DNA of 64,000 nucleotides. Source: Gordonibacter sp. An230. Its GTDB lineage: Bacteria; Actinomycetota; Coriobacteriia; Coriobacteriales; Eggerthellaceae. A program made the position numbers and the translations under genes. The notes beneath the pieces are model-generated. The model was not told the DNA's origin, searched no databases, and saw only the letters and a list, made by a program, of their open reading frames with translations. Every line of letters begins with the position of its first letter. The first letter of the stretch is position 1. Below, one piece after another: positions 8,636-16,277 of the stretch. The stretch spans positions 62,001 to 126,000 of the forward strand of contig NZ_NFJP01000004.1 of the NCBI RefSeq assembly GCF_002159915.1, written 5' to 3'.

Positions 8636-9804
8636 CCTTCGCTTCCTTTCCCTTGCCCATAACGCGCCCGCACGCGCGGCAACCTCGGCCGCGACGTGGG
8701 CTTGAACCGTCTGATCGCTTCATTTTTGAGAATGCCGCCGAGCGCGGCGACGGTCTGCCATACGAACCGCTTCGTCTCGGGGTCGAGCTGCGTAGCCGAT
8801 CCGAGCAACTGGCGAGCGTTGGCGAACAGCTTGTCTTGGAACTCGCCCCAAGAAACCGCCTCCGTGGAGGAGAGCAGCTCGAACACGGTGTCGACGAACC
8901 GTTCGCGCTCATCGGGAGTCCTTCCGCGCAGCCAAGCGTCGAGAGCCGCGTCGAACACCACAGCTGACGGGTTGAGCGCATCCTGGTATACGAAGTCTTG
9001 GCCCGCGGTCTGCCAGGTGAACGGCTCGTGCTGGAACACCGACAGCGCCGAAGACGCCACGACGCGATAATCGGCCCTCCGCTCGAGAATCATGCCGAAC
9101 GCCGAGGACTCCGGCACCGTTTTATGCAGGAGCAGGCAGAAGCGCTCCTCGTCGATGCGCGGCGAGGGATCCTCCAAAAACGAAGGGCCGTCGTGGTTGA
9201 ATACGCCAGCGATGCGGTCGAAGACGGACTCGTCCACAGTGAGCGCTGCGTACTCGGCGAGGTTGCCTCCCTTGGAATGCCCACCTAGGAGAAGGGTCCC
9301 GTCCACTGCAGACGCCACGCCCGAAACGTAGGCCGCAGCAGCTCGCTGAGAGGGAACGACCCGCTTGAAGCACAGGTTGAAATCTTCCTTCCAACCGGTG
9401 AAGCTCCCGTCGGTGCCACGGAAGGCCAGGTAAGACGCTTCTCCTTCGGAGGTGGGAAAGGACAGCGTCACCGCACTGAACTGCTTCTCCACTGTCTCGG
9501 ACACCTCGTTGGCGTAGAAGGAGGCGCGCACGTCGCGCATACGGCGGCTCGACGACAGCGCGCGCAGGAATGCGACCGTGCCTTTTGCGTCCTCCATCCA
9601 ACTGCCGAAGGTGAGCGCGTTCCAGTCCGTGAGCATTGCCACGTCATGGAGCAGCATGCGCTCGGAAGGGGAGGAGGGCAGGCAGGGAGCCATCTCGTAA
9701 TTGAGGTAGGCGAGCGTCGAGAACACGAGCGAGTCCACCGGATTAAACGGTGATTCCGCGAAGGTTCGCTGCTCCTTGGCCATATACGCTACGATGTTGC
9801 TCAT
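8632..9804 (-). CDS. DUF2974 (Mbeg1-like) alpha/beta-hydrolase-fold protein
   Basis: A 390-residue protein of the Mbeg1-like family, related to class 3 lipases. The nucleophile elbow GGHSKGGN (residues ~167-174) gives a candidate catalytic serine, and FNHDGPSF may carry an acid residue. No signal peptide is seen, so it is probably cytoplasmic. The substrate is unknown. A TACAAT -10 element ends six bases before the ATG and only a weak ribosome-binding site is present, so the mRNA may be leaderless. It overlaps menA by four bases and is the first gene of that operon. Confidence 0.85.
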   Translation of the reverse strand: MSNIVAYMAKEQRTFAESPFNPVDSLVFSTLAYLNYEMAPCLPSSPSERMLLHDVAMLTDWNALTFGSWMEDAKGTVAFLRALSSSRRMRDVRASFYANEVSETVEKQFSAVTLSFPTSEGEASYLAFRGTDGSFTGWKEDFNLCFKRVVPSQRAAAAYVSGVASAVDGTLLLGGHSKGGNLAEYAALTVDESVFDRIAGVFNHDGPSFLEDPSPRIDEERFCLLLHKTVPESSAFGMILERRADYRVVASSALSVFQHEPFTWQTAGQDFVYQDALNPSAVVFDAALDAWLRGRTPDERERFVDTVFELLSSTEAVSWGEFQDKLFANARQLLGSATQLDPETKRFVWQTVAALGGILKNEAIRRFKPTSRPRLPRVRARYGQGKGSEG

Positions 9805-9810
9805 ACCTGT

Positions 9811-9816
9811 ATTGTA
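9811..9816 (-). promoter_or_regulatory. Candidate -10 element for a leaderless transcript of the DUF2974-menA operon
   Basis: On the minus strand TACAAT is followed by six bases and then the ATG at 9804, so transcription would begin at or next to the A of the start codon. The -35 region is weak (TTGAGT with a 19-base spacer at best). The same geometry is seen at phoH (50549-50554). Confidence 0.5.
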
Positions 9817-9845
9817 GCCGATCAGATGGGACGGAACTCAAGACC

Positions 9846-10328
9846 ATGCGGGTTTGCACGCCAATCACCATACGGTATGCCGAAACGGACATGATGGGCA
9901 TCGTCTACCATGCGAACTATTTGCTGTACTTCGAGGATGCGCGCACCGCGTTTCTTGAAGCCATCGGGTTTCCCTACAAGCGCATCGAGGAAGCAGGGTT
10001 CGTATCGCCAGTGGTGGACCTCTCGATATCCTTCGGAGAGCCCTTGCGCTATGGAGACGCTGTCATGGTGCGCACGCGTGTCGTGTCCTCGCGTCCGACG
10101 AGGACTGTCTACGCCTACGAGGTGTTCAAGCAGGGGCAGGATCCCGACGCAGCTCGACCCTGCTGCACCGGAGAAAGCACCCACTGCCTCGTGGATGCGA
10201 AGACGTTCAAACCCGTGAGCGTGAAACGGGCGCTGCCCGAGCTCTACGAGCGCTACGCCGAGGCTCTCGAGCCGGCGGAAGGGGATCGCGCGCCTCGCGG
10301 CAGCAAGCAGGAGAGGGGAGATGAATGA
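9846..10328 (+). CDS. Acyl-CoA thioesterase, 4-hydroxybenzoyl-CoA thioesterase (YbgC/FadM) family
   Basis: A 160-residue hot-dog-fold thioesterase. The N-terminal pattern RYAETDMMGIVYHANYLLYFEDAR contains the active-site aspartate (ETDMMG) and HANY, as in YbgC-like enzymes that hydrolyse acyl-CoA or aryl-CoA esters. The first in-frame ATG is 9846; an ATG at 9826 is out of frame. It is divergent from the DUF2974 gene with 41 bases between starts, and its end overlaps the phosphatase gene. The natural substrate cannot be read from the sequence. Confidence 0.9.
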   Translation: MRVCTPITIRYAETDMMGIVYHANYLLYFEDARTAFLEAIGFPYKRIEEAGFVSPVVDLSISFGEPLRYGDAVMVRTRVVSSRPTRTVYAYEVFKQGQDPDAARPCCTGESTHCLVDAKTFKPVSVKRALPELYERYAEALEPAEGDRAPRGSKQERGDE

Positions 10329-10801
10329 TGAGCAAGCCATTCCGCATCATGTTCGTCTGCCACGGCAACATTTGCCGTTCCCCCATGGCCGAATTCGTGA
10401 TGAAAGATCTCGCGCGCAAGCAGGGGATGGAGCAAGCGCTTCTCGTGGCGTCGGCTGCTACGCACGATGACGAGATAGGAAGCCCCGTCCATCCTGAAAC
10501 GCAACGCATGCTCGCCTCAGCTGGCATCTCCTGCGACGGCAAGAGAGCGCGCCGGCTCAGTCGTGCGGATGCGGAGAAATGGGACTTGTTCGTGGTTATG
10601 GACGAGGCCAATCTGCGCGATACACGTCGCCAGCTTGGACGCAAGGTTGAAGGCCGCTGCGCGAAGCTGCTCGAATTCGCTGGTTCCGAACGCGATGTGG
10701 CCGACCCTTGGTACACCGGGGATTTCGAGACGACCTACGACGACGTCGTGGCCGGCTGCACAGGGCTTTTGTCCTGGATTCGCGCCGGAACGCGCTGCTG
10801 A
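10328..10801 (+). CDS. Low-molecular-weight protein-tyrosine phosphatase
   Basis: A 157-residue LMW-PTP. The P-loop VCHGNICRSPMAEF (residues ~9-22) holds the nucleophilic Cys and Arg, and DPWYTGDF near residue 127 holds the general-acid aspartate. Two adjacent ATGs (10325 and 10328) are possible; GGGGAG lies best for the second. It overlaps the thioesterase stop and lies 10 bases before a PAP2 gene, forming a three-gene operon. LMW-PTPs often act on capsule or signalling kinases; arsenate reductases share the fold, but the aspartate loop here is PTP-like. Confidence 0.93.
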   Translation: MSKPFRIMFVCHGNICRSPMAEFVMKDLARKQGMEQALLVASAATHDDEIGSPVHPETQRMLASAGISCDGKRARRLSRADAEKWDLFVVMDEANLRDTRRQLGRKVEGRCAKLLEFAGSERDVADPWYTGDFETTYDDVVAGCTGLLSWIRAGTRC

Positions 10802-10811
10802 GGCCAAGAGC

Positions 10812-11357
10812 ATGGATTACGCCATCCTCGACTTCGTCCAGGAGCACGTGCGCTCGCCCGCGCTCGATGCCGCTATGCTGTTTGCTACGCACCTTGGCGA
10901 CATCGCCCTCGTATGGCTCGCCGCTTCGGCCGCACTCATCGTGCAACCGAAGCGGCGAGCTTGGGGCATTGCCATGCTCGTTGCGGTGGCGGTGACGGCA
11001 GCGGTGGGAATGCTCGTCTTGAAACCTTTGTTTGGACGCGTACGGCCCTTCGAAGCGCTTGAATTCTCCGGATTGCTCATTCCAGCGCCATCGGGAAGCT
11101 CGTTTCCGTCGAATCATTCGATGGTGTCCTTCGCTGCCGCAACGGTGGTGTGCTGCCTGCCGAAAGACGGTCCGGGCGTGCGCATAGCAAAGGCGCTCGC
11201 CGTTCTGATCGCTGCGCTCATCGCACTTTCTCGCATCTACCTTTACGTGCATTACCCGTCCGACATCCTTGCCGGCGCCATCCTCGGCGTCTGTTTCGGC
11301 TTGCTGTCCGTAGGGCTCGTCAAAAGGCTCTGGCCCAAAGCCTTCTTACAAAGCTAG
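10812..11357 (+). CDS. PAP2-superfamily phosphatase (undecaprenyl-diphosphatase/lipid phosphatase type)
   Basis: A 181-residue membrane protein with the three PAP2 motifs: KPLFGRVRP (residues ~77-85), PSNH (~101-104) and SRIYLYVHYPSD (~140-151). About five hydrophobic segments are visible. Such enzymes dephosphorylate undecaprenyl diphosphate or phosphatidylglycerol phosphate at the outer membrane face; the substrate here is not certain. ATG 10812 follows the thioesterase and phosphatase genes closely. A perfect palindrome 54 bases after its stop probably ends the transcript. Confidence 0.92.
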   Translation: MDYAILDFVQEHVRSPALDAAMLFATHLGDIALVWLAASAALIVQPKRRAWGIAMLVAVAVTAAVGMLVLKPLFGRVRPFEALEFSGLLIPAPSGSSFPSNHSMVSFAAATVVCCLPKDGPGVRIAKALAVLIAALIALSRIYLYVHYPSDILAGAILGVCFGLLSVGLVKRLWPKAFLQS

Positions 11358-11410
11358 ATCTTCTCTTATTGCGCGCGACGAAAAGAGGCTGTTGCGAATG
11401 AGGCGGGGAA

Positions 11411-11448
11411 GGACGAGAGGACCGGTCGTACGACCGGTCCTCTCGTCC
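11411..11448. terminator. Perfect 38-bp palindrome between convergent genes
   Basis: Two 19-base arms meet without a spacer at the centre (TCGT/ACGA). It lies between the PAP2 gene (+) and the lipoprotein gene (-), whose stops face each other, so it is best read as a bidirectional terminator. There is no T-run on either side. Confidence 0.8.
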
Positions 11449-11494
11449 TCGCGATGGCTTTAGGACGGCATTCGGACAGCCGACCTTTTCGCAC

Positions 11495-12064
11495 CTACTC
11501 CGAGAACAGCGCAGTAGAAAGAGACTTCTCGGATTCGGGAGTGATTGTCCACATGTTTCCATCGAGCTGGAACTCCAGATTGATGGGTGCGGTTTCAGCA
11601 ACCGGGATGCTCTCGAGGGTCTCCATCATGACTTGACCGATTCGGTCATTGCGTTCGTACGGAGAGAGGTCCATCAGGGAATCGTCGTTCGCCATCTCTT
11701 CGTACGCCGCCTCAAGCGTCTCGGCGAAAACGCTGGTGCTTTTGCAGGTGAGCACGACGACGGCCGTCGCCTTATTGCCTTCGACCGTCACGGAGTCGAT
11801 CCGATAGTCGAACCCATCCAGATAGGTGGACGCGAAGTCTTTTGGATCGACACCGTACATGGTCAATTGGATCATTTCAGCATTAGTGGAAAGTTGGTCC
11901 AAAAGACTGTCGTCAAGGCGCTTCAGACTCTCAAGCTCTTCGGTCACCCCCTCACGTACGATCTCTTCCGAATTGCTCTGCGAGCAACCGGCAAGCGTTA
12001 ACCCTCCGAACGAAACCAGGGCCGCCGTCATCAAAGCAGCAAGCACCCTCTTGTTCGCCACCAT
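11495..12064 (-). CDS. Putative secreted lipoprotein of unknown function
   Basis: A 189-residue protein with a lipoprotein signal peptide: basic MVANKR, a hydrophobic core, then the lipobox LAGC with the lipidated cysteine near residue 27. The mature part is acidic and mixed alpha/beta, somewhat like DUF5105-type lipoproteins, but I do not recognise a family with confidence. Start ATG 12064 has the site GAAGGAG. It is monocistronic and faces the PAP2 operon across a palindromic terminator. Confidence 0.85.
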   Translation of the reverse strand: MVANKRVLAALMTAALVSFGGLTLAGCSQSNSEEIVREGVTEELESLKRLDDSLLDQLSTNAEMIQLTMYGVDPKDFASTYLDGFDYRIDSVTVEGNKATAVVVLTCKSTSVFAETLEAAYEEMANDDSLMDLSPYERNDRIGQVMMETLESIPVAETAPINLEFQLDGNMWTITPESEKSLSTALFSE

Positions 12065-12800
12065 CGCATCTCCTTCTCTAGTGGATATACAGCGCCCTAT
12101 ATTGTAACTTAAAAAACATCATTTTACCACCCGTTCGAGTTTCTGCTTTTCGTCCGCTGGTCTACCCGAAAAGATTCGCACTGCATAGCCAAAAGCGACC
12201 GGAAGAAAGACCGCGCGAATTCGCGCAGCGCCTGTCGAAGGGCACTTCGCTCAGGAATTCGATAACGCGCAAGCAGCTACAATTTGCGCGCAAGTCATGC
12301 TTCGCTTCGCCGACCGGTTAGACAGGCGCCGCCGGAAGAATCGCTGAAACAGGAGGGAACTCGATCGCGCGGCATTCGAAGAGCGGTCGCGAAGCCATAC
12401 TTGCGACGCGCAGGAGCCAACTAAGCGGATGATCGATTGAGCAGTTACTCCGCAAAGGACGTGACCGTCCCGTCGCGTCATGGATTTTGCATCCGCGCAA
12501 CGAGAACATGAACGTCAATAGCCGAAATTCGCAAAACCGATCACGACCGCGAAGCGCACCACGCAGGAGGCAGTCGCAGCGGTTTAAGCTCCCTTCGCGC
12601 AATCCATACAAAGCTACGCTCAGGTGATGCAGGTAGAGTCTTTTGCGAAAACGGCTCAACCTGCATTCAAGTTTACATAAGATATATTATCAATAATCTT
12701 GAAACCCAAAGAGGTGGAGGTCGTTCGGCACCGAGGATGCCCGCATGGCGTGCGCATCCAGGAAACGGACAAGCGGGCTCTCGATTCAGTGCGCGTAGCG
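12065..12800. other. Gene-poor stretch of about 735 bases
   Basis: No convincing gene is seen. Short open frames exist on both strands but lack good start sites and recognisable protein character. The first ~50 bases hold the promoter of the lipoprotein gene. A marked AT-rich patch lies at about 12660-12700, just beyond the end of the membrane-protein gene at 12801-13286. It could be a promoter or the edge of lost genes. Confidence 0.6.
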
Positions 12801-13286
12801 CTATCCCCAGGTCGAATTCGGTTCAATCACGCCTTCGGCACCGCTTCCCACGGCAAATCCCAGCTCACCGGTCTCTACCATCTGAATGATCTCGGGAAGC
12901 AAGGTGAAGAATGCCACTGCATTCAGTGCGAAAGCCACGGCGCACACGACCAGACCGACCATGCTTGATCGCCGCAATCTTGCCGCCACCGCGGAAAGCC
13001 GTGTGTTCCCAGCAGCCAATCTCCCGAACCTCCAAAGTGCGATAACGGCGCACACAACACCCGTCGCACTCAACGGCATGCCTCCGATAAAGACGGATAC
13101 GGGACCGGCAATGCTCGCCACCGTGGCAAGCGTGCGCGCGCTTTTGAAATCGGATACCTCCTGTGGATTCGGCAGCGATGCTGACGAGCCTTCGGAATCG
13201 CTCCGCACGCCAAGATCAAGATCGCGTTCCTGTCCATCTTCGGGTTCTCGAGGCGGCTCAGAAGAAGCATTTCGACCTACCATCAT
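12801..13286 (-). CDS. Hypothetical membrane protein with hydrophilic N-terminus
   Basis: A 161-residue protein. Residues 1-50 are polar and acidic (Pro, Glu, Asp and Ser rich). Three hydrophobic segments follow (about 60-75, 78-95 and 112-135 with Arg-rich loops), then a short acidic tail. The layout resembles the DUF4190-type membrane proteins of actinobacteria, but that is only a resemblance. ATG 13286 is chosen because GAAAGG lies eight bases upstream; a GTG at 13295 overlaps that site. No neighbour gives a clue to function. Confidence 0.72.
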   Translation of the reverse strand: MMVGRNASSEPPREPEDGQERDLDLGVRSDSEGSSASLPNPQEVSDFKSARTLATVASIAGPVSVFIGGMPLSATGVVCAVIALWRFGRLAAGNTRLSAVAARLRRSSMVGLVVCAVAFALNAVAFFTLLPEIIQMVETGELGFAVGSGAEGVIEPNSTWG

Positions 13287-13460
13287 TACCAGCACCTTTC
13301 ATTTGCCCATTCTAAGCTTTTGATCAGCTATTTTACCAACAAGGCTCGGAGAGCCGTTCTAAGGCCCCGTTTTGCCTTCGGACGACCTCTGACACCTGGA
13401 ATCCGGGGTTTTCGCATGCCGTCACGACCAAGTTGTGGCCCGCAAAACGTCTTTCGGTCC

Positions 13461-13850
13461 TCAATTCGCGGACAGAAGACCGGCTTCGGCCGAACGAAGC
13501 CGCTTGAGGCATTCTTCGAGTCCGGAAACTTGGCACTCGAGCGCCGCCTCCTGCGCGCGTACGATGGGCAATCGTTCGTCGGACGAAGCGATGCCGCGCC
13601 GCTGAAGCCGAACGTAGTACTGGATGCCCTCAATGGACAACCCGCTTTTGCGCAGCGCGTCAACGAAACGAAGCTGGGCAACGTCCGCATGAGAGAACGA
13701 ACGAACGCCGCGTCGGTCGCGTGCGAGCCCGGGAAAGAATCCGCACCTATCATAGTACCTGATAGTAAACGCGGATATGCCCGTCAAATCGGCTACCTCA
13801 GCGATACCGAGGCATGGAAGCTCGTTTGCGCCAGCATGTTCCGCAAACAT
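13461..13850 (-). CDS. MerR-family transcriptional regulator
   Basis: A 129-residue regulator. The winged HTH is residues ~12-80 (LGIAEVADLTGISAFTIRYY, then RRGVRSFSHADVAQL), followed by a short coiled-coil dimerisation helix. There is no cysteine pattern of metal sensors (single Cys in DRCGFF). Start ATG 13850 follows AAGGAGAAGG; upstream in-frame ATGs lie inside the palindrome and are less likely. The family usually binds a palindrome between -35 and -10, and a 45-bp palindrome lies 25 bases upstream. The ligand is unknown; the operator half-site resembles those of aldehyde-responsive NmlR/AdhR types. Confidence 0.88.
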   Translation of the reverse strand: MFAEHAGANELPCLGIAEVADLTGISAFTIRYYDRCGFFPGLARDRRGVRSFSHADVAQLRFVDALRKSGLSIEGIQYYVRLQRRGIASSDERLPIVRAQEAALECQVSGLEECLKRLRSAEAGLLSAN

Positions 13851-13874
13851 GTACGATCCTTCTCCTTCCATAGG

Positions 13875-13919
13875 CGCCTCTCCCATCAATTAGAGTAACT
13901 CTAATTGATGGGAGAGGCG
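13875..13919. promoter_or_regulatory. 45-bp palindrome upstream of the MerR gene, probable operator
   Basis: Two perfect 22-base arms (13875-13896 and 13898-13919) flank a single central base; the core reads TTAGAGTAACTCTAA. It sits between the dut stop and the MerR start. The core is like known MerR-family operators (inverted GAG..CTC halves). A TTGAGG about 17 bases from TAGAGT on the minus strand may be part of a promoter. It could also fold as a terminator for dut, though no T-run follows. Confidence 0.7.
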
Positions 13920-13922
13920 GCC

Positions 13923-14372
13923 TCAAAGACCCACACCGCTGCTTCCGAAGCCCCCAGATCCTCGATCAGTGTCAGGGAGTTCGTCGACCGCCTCGAAAGA
14001 CAACGGCGGCACCGGCATAATCACAAGCTGGGCGATGCGATCTCCCCGCTTCACAAAGAACTCCTCATGTGGATCGAGATTCACGAGCACGGCGCATATT
14101 TCGCCGCGATAGTCACTGTCTATGAGGCCGGGAGCGTTCACCAGCGAGACACCGTGCTTGACGGCGAGACCGCTGCGCGGAAGCACGAAGCCGGCGTACC
14201 CCCGCGGCAGGGCAAGAGCCACGCCACACGGAACGAGCCTGCGTTCAAACGGCCGCAGCACCTCATCGCGCGTTGATCGCAGATCGACCCCGGCGTCGCC
14301 CGCATAGGCGTAAGTCGGGAGAGGCAGGTCAGGGTCGAGGGCGCGAAGCGGCACACGTACCGGCGTCGTCAT
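13923..14372 (-). CDS. dut: dUTP diphosphatase
   Basis: A 149-residue trimeric dUTPase that hydrolyses dUTP to dUMP and pyrophosphate. All five motifs are visible in order: AGDAGVDL, PRSGLA, NAPGLIDSDYRGE, GDRIAQLVI and the C-terminal P-loop-like RGSGGFGSSG that closes the active site. ATG 14372 overlaps the nrdR stop, so the pair is translationally coupled; both serve nucleotide pool control. Length and motifs are standard. Confidence 0.97.
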   Translation of the reverse strand: MTTPVRVPLRALDPDLPLPTYAYAGDAGVDLRSTRDEVLRPFERRLVPCGVALALPRGYAGFVLPRSGLAVKHGVSLVNAPGLIDSDYRGEICAVLVNLDPHEEFFVKRGDRIAQLVIMPVPPLSFEAVDELPDTDRGSGGFGSSGVGL

Positions 14373-14815
14373 CGCAGCCCCTCGAGCGCCGCGGCAAATT
14401 CCTCGACGTTCTGGAAATCCTTGTACACGCTTGCGAAACGGACATAGGCCACGTCATCGAGCTTAGCGAGCCTCACAAGCGCCATGTCGCCAAGTTCCTT
14501 CGACCCGATCTCCGTCTTAGACGCATTGCGAAGCTCGGACTCGATGCTGTCGATGAGCGCCCCGATCTGCTCAGGTGAGATTGGACGCTTCGCGCACGCC
14601 ATCAGAAGCCCGCGCATCAGCTTCTGCCGATCATACGCCTCGGACGACCCATCCCGTTTGATCACGATGAGAGGATTCTCACCCAAGCGCTCATACGTGG
14701 TGAAGCGCCTTCCGCATTCAAGGCACTCTCGTCGGCGGCGAATAGCCGTACCGTCTTCGGAAGGACGGGAGTCCACGACCTTGGAATCGGGATTCCCGCA
14801 GGAGGGGCAGCGCAT
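14369..14815 (-). CDS. nrdR: Transcriptional repressor NrdR
   Basis: A 148-residue repressor of ribonucleotide reductase genes. The N-terminal zinc ribbon has CPSCG and CLECG (residues 3-34), followed by the ATP-cone (residues ~48-138, starting PLIVIKRDG). Binding of ATP or dATP controls its oligomeric state and DNA binding. ATG 14815 has the site AAGGAG. A sequence like an NrdR box lies 37 bases upstream. It is coupled to dut, and next to lexA as in other actinobacteria. Confidence 0.97.
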   Translation of the reverse strand: MRCPSCGNPDSKVVDSRPSEDGTAIRRRRECLECGRRFTTYERLGENPLIVIKRDGSSEAYDRQKLMRGLLMACAKRPISPEQIGALIDSIESELRNASKTEIGSKELGDMALVRLAKLDDVAYVRFASVYKDFQNVEEFAAALEGLR

Positions 14816-14851
14816 AGAGGCTCCTTCAATCGATTTTCATTCAGGTTAGCA

Positions 14852-14867
14852 TACAAGATATTGTGGT
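14852..14867. promoter_or_regulatory. Candidate NrdR box upstream of nrdR
   Basis: On the minus strand ACCACAATATCTTGTA is close to the known palindromic consensus (ACACWATATATWGTGT-like). NrdR sites normally come in pairs; I see only one. If real, nrdR-dut would be autoregulated. Confidence 0.4.
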
Positions 14868-15117
14868 TCAATCAACCGTTGGGAATCACCAGAATTGCTC
14901 CCGCTCACTTCGATGCGGAAGCTGACCGGAAGTGGCCAGGAAGGAGCACTCGCGTCTTGAAAAGGAGTCGATGCCGATATGCCGAACACGGTAGCGAAAG
15001 AAGCTCTTGGATTCTTGCGCCCCAGTAAACGCCAGTTGTCGCTGCGTCAGATCATGTTTGCGAAAAGGAACGAAACGCGTAGGAGCGAAGTCTCCGAGCG
15101 ATTAAATCGAGAAGCGT

Positions 15118-15152
15118 AAAAACCCTTCTCGCGCGCACTTCAGCTGAGAAGG
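15118..15152 (-). terminator. Intrinsic terminator after the SOS-controlled small gene
   Basis: On the minus strand CCTTCTC pairs with GAGAAGG across a 15-base loop, followed by GTTTTTA. It lies 55 bases downstream of the stop of the 105-residue gene. Confidence 0.65.
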
Positions 15153-15206
15153 CAGAAGACCAAAAGAGTCGAGTCCGTTTTGGCAGAGCAGCGATATGCG
15201 AACCCC

Positions 15207-15524
15207 TCAAAAAGTCGCAATGATAGCGACTAGCGATGACGCGGCGCAAACTCCGCCGACCACCACAGCCTGCCAGGGCTCGACGAATCCGTACGCCGCG
15301 CCCCGTGCGCTGCCGTCGCGCAGGGCGCGAACCATTTCGGTTTCGCACAGAAGACCCCGTATGCGCCTTAACGACCCGGCCAAACGATGCGATTCGCAAG
15401 CGATGCCCTGTGCACGCCAGCCGGGAAACGCGACAACGGCCCCTGTTCGCGGAGAAAACCCGAGGGTTTCCGACTTCAAAGCAGACGAACTCCAGGCAAA
15501 GCACCTCTCCTCGAAATTCTTCAT
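15207..15524 (-). CDS. Small tail-anchored membrane protein, divergent from lexA and LexA-controlled
   Basis: A 105-residue protein. Residues 1-80 are basic and Ser/Ala-rich with no recognised domain. Residues ~84-105 form one hydrophobic segment ending at the C-terminus, which fits a tail anchor. ATG 15524 follows the purine-rich site AGAGGAAAGAGGGAG. A near-perfect promoter (TTGACA, 17 bases, TATTAT) lies upstream with a LexA box in its spacer, and a terminator follows. SOS-induced division inhibitors sit at this place in other Gram-positives (YneA, DivS, ChiZ/Rv2719c), so a division-arrest role is likely but inferred. No LysM domain is present, unlike YneA. Confidence 0.72.
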   Translation of the reverse strand: MKNFEERCFAWSSSALKSETLGFSPRTGAVVAFPGWRAQGIACESHRLAGSLRRIRGLLCETEMVRALRDGSARGAAYGFVEPWQAVVVGGVCAASSLVAIIATF

Positions 15525-15542
15525 TTTTCTCCCTCTTTCCTC

Positions 15543-15618
15543 TTGCGTAGAACCTTTGTTCGCATATATAATAGAACGAACAAAAGTTCATGTCAATACA
15601 AATCGATACATTTGTTCG
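15543..15618. promoter_or_regulatory. Divergent SOS promoter region with three LexA boxes
   Basis: Three sites resemble the Gram-positive SOS box CGAAC-N4-GTTCG: 15549-15562 (AGAACCTTTGTTCG), 15577-15590 (CGAACAAAAGTTCA) and 15605-15618 (GATACATTTGTTCG, weaker). The first lies in the spacer of the lexA promoter (TTGCGT 15543-15548, TATAAT 15567-15572). The second lies in the spacer of the divergent promoter (TTGACA at 15591-15596 and TATTAT at 15568-15573, minus strand). LexA should repress both genes. Confidence 0.88.
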
Positions 15619-15638
15619 CTTAAAGGAAAGGACGGGGA

Positions 15639-16277
15639 ATGTCCGAGAAAGTGACGAAACGACAGCAGGCCGTGCTTGACTGCATCGAGGAGTGCATTCG
15701 GGAAAAGGGCTATGGTCCGACGGTGCGCGAAGTCTGCCAAACCCTGGGCCTCTCCTCCCCTTCAACGGTGCATGTGCATCTCAAAGCCCTCGAACAGAAG
15801 GGGCTCATCAAGCGTGATCCTCTCAAGTCGCGCTCCATTGCGCTCACCTACCCTCTTGAAGATGCGGCGCTTGCCACAAACGTAGTGCAACCAAGCTTCA
15901 ACAAGATCGTGAACGTGCCGCTCGTGGGCAATGTGGCAGCTGGATCCCCTATCCTTGCCGAGGAGAACATCACCGACACGATATCGCTTCCCACCGACAT
16001 CGTGGGCGACTCCCCTTCGTTTTTGCTCTCCGTACGTGGCGAAAGCATGATCGAAGCGGGCATCAACGATGGGGACTATGTCGTGGTGAAAGAGCAGCCG
16101 GTGGCGAACAACGGGGACATCGTCGTGGCTATCATAGACGATGGAGCGACGGTCAAGCGTTTCTACAAGGAAAGCGACCATATTCGCCTTCAGCCCGAGA
16201 ACTCCTCCATGGAGCCCATCATCACAACGGACTGCTCCATCGCAGGAAAGGTGGTCGCAGTTTTCCGCCGTCTGTAG
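15639..16277 (+). CDS. lexA: SOS repressor LexA
   Basis: A 212-residue repressor. The N-terminal winged HTH is residues 1-70 (GYGPTVREVCQTLGLSSPSTVHVHL) and the C-terminal S24 peptidase domain is residues ~88-212. The self-cleavage bond is Ala101-Gly102, the nucleophile Ser136 (GESM) and the general base Lys173 (TVKRF). Activated RecA stimulates self-cleavage and induces the SOS genes; recA in this window carries a matching box. ATG 15639 is preceded by AAAGGACGGGG. Three LexA boxes upstream show autoregulation. Confidence 0.98.
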   Translation: MSEKVTKRQQAVLDCIEECIREKGYGPTVREVCQTLGLSSPSTVHVHLKALEQKGLIKRDPLKSRSIALTYPLEDAALATNVVQPSFNKIVNVPLVGNVAAGSPILAEENITDTISLPTDIVGDSPSFLLSVRGESMIEAGINDGDYVVVKEQPVANNGDIVVAIIDDGATVKRFYKESDHIRLQPENSSMEPIITTDCSIAGKVVAVFRRL

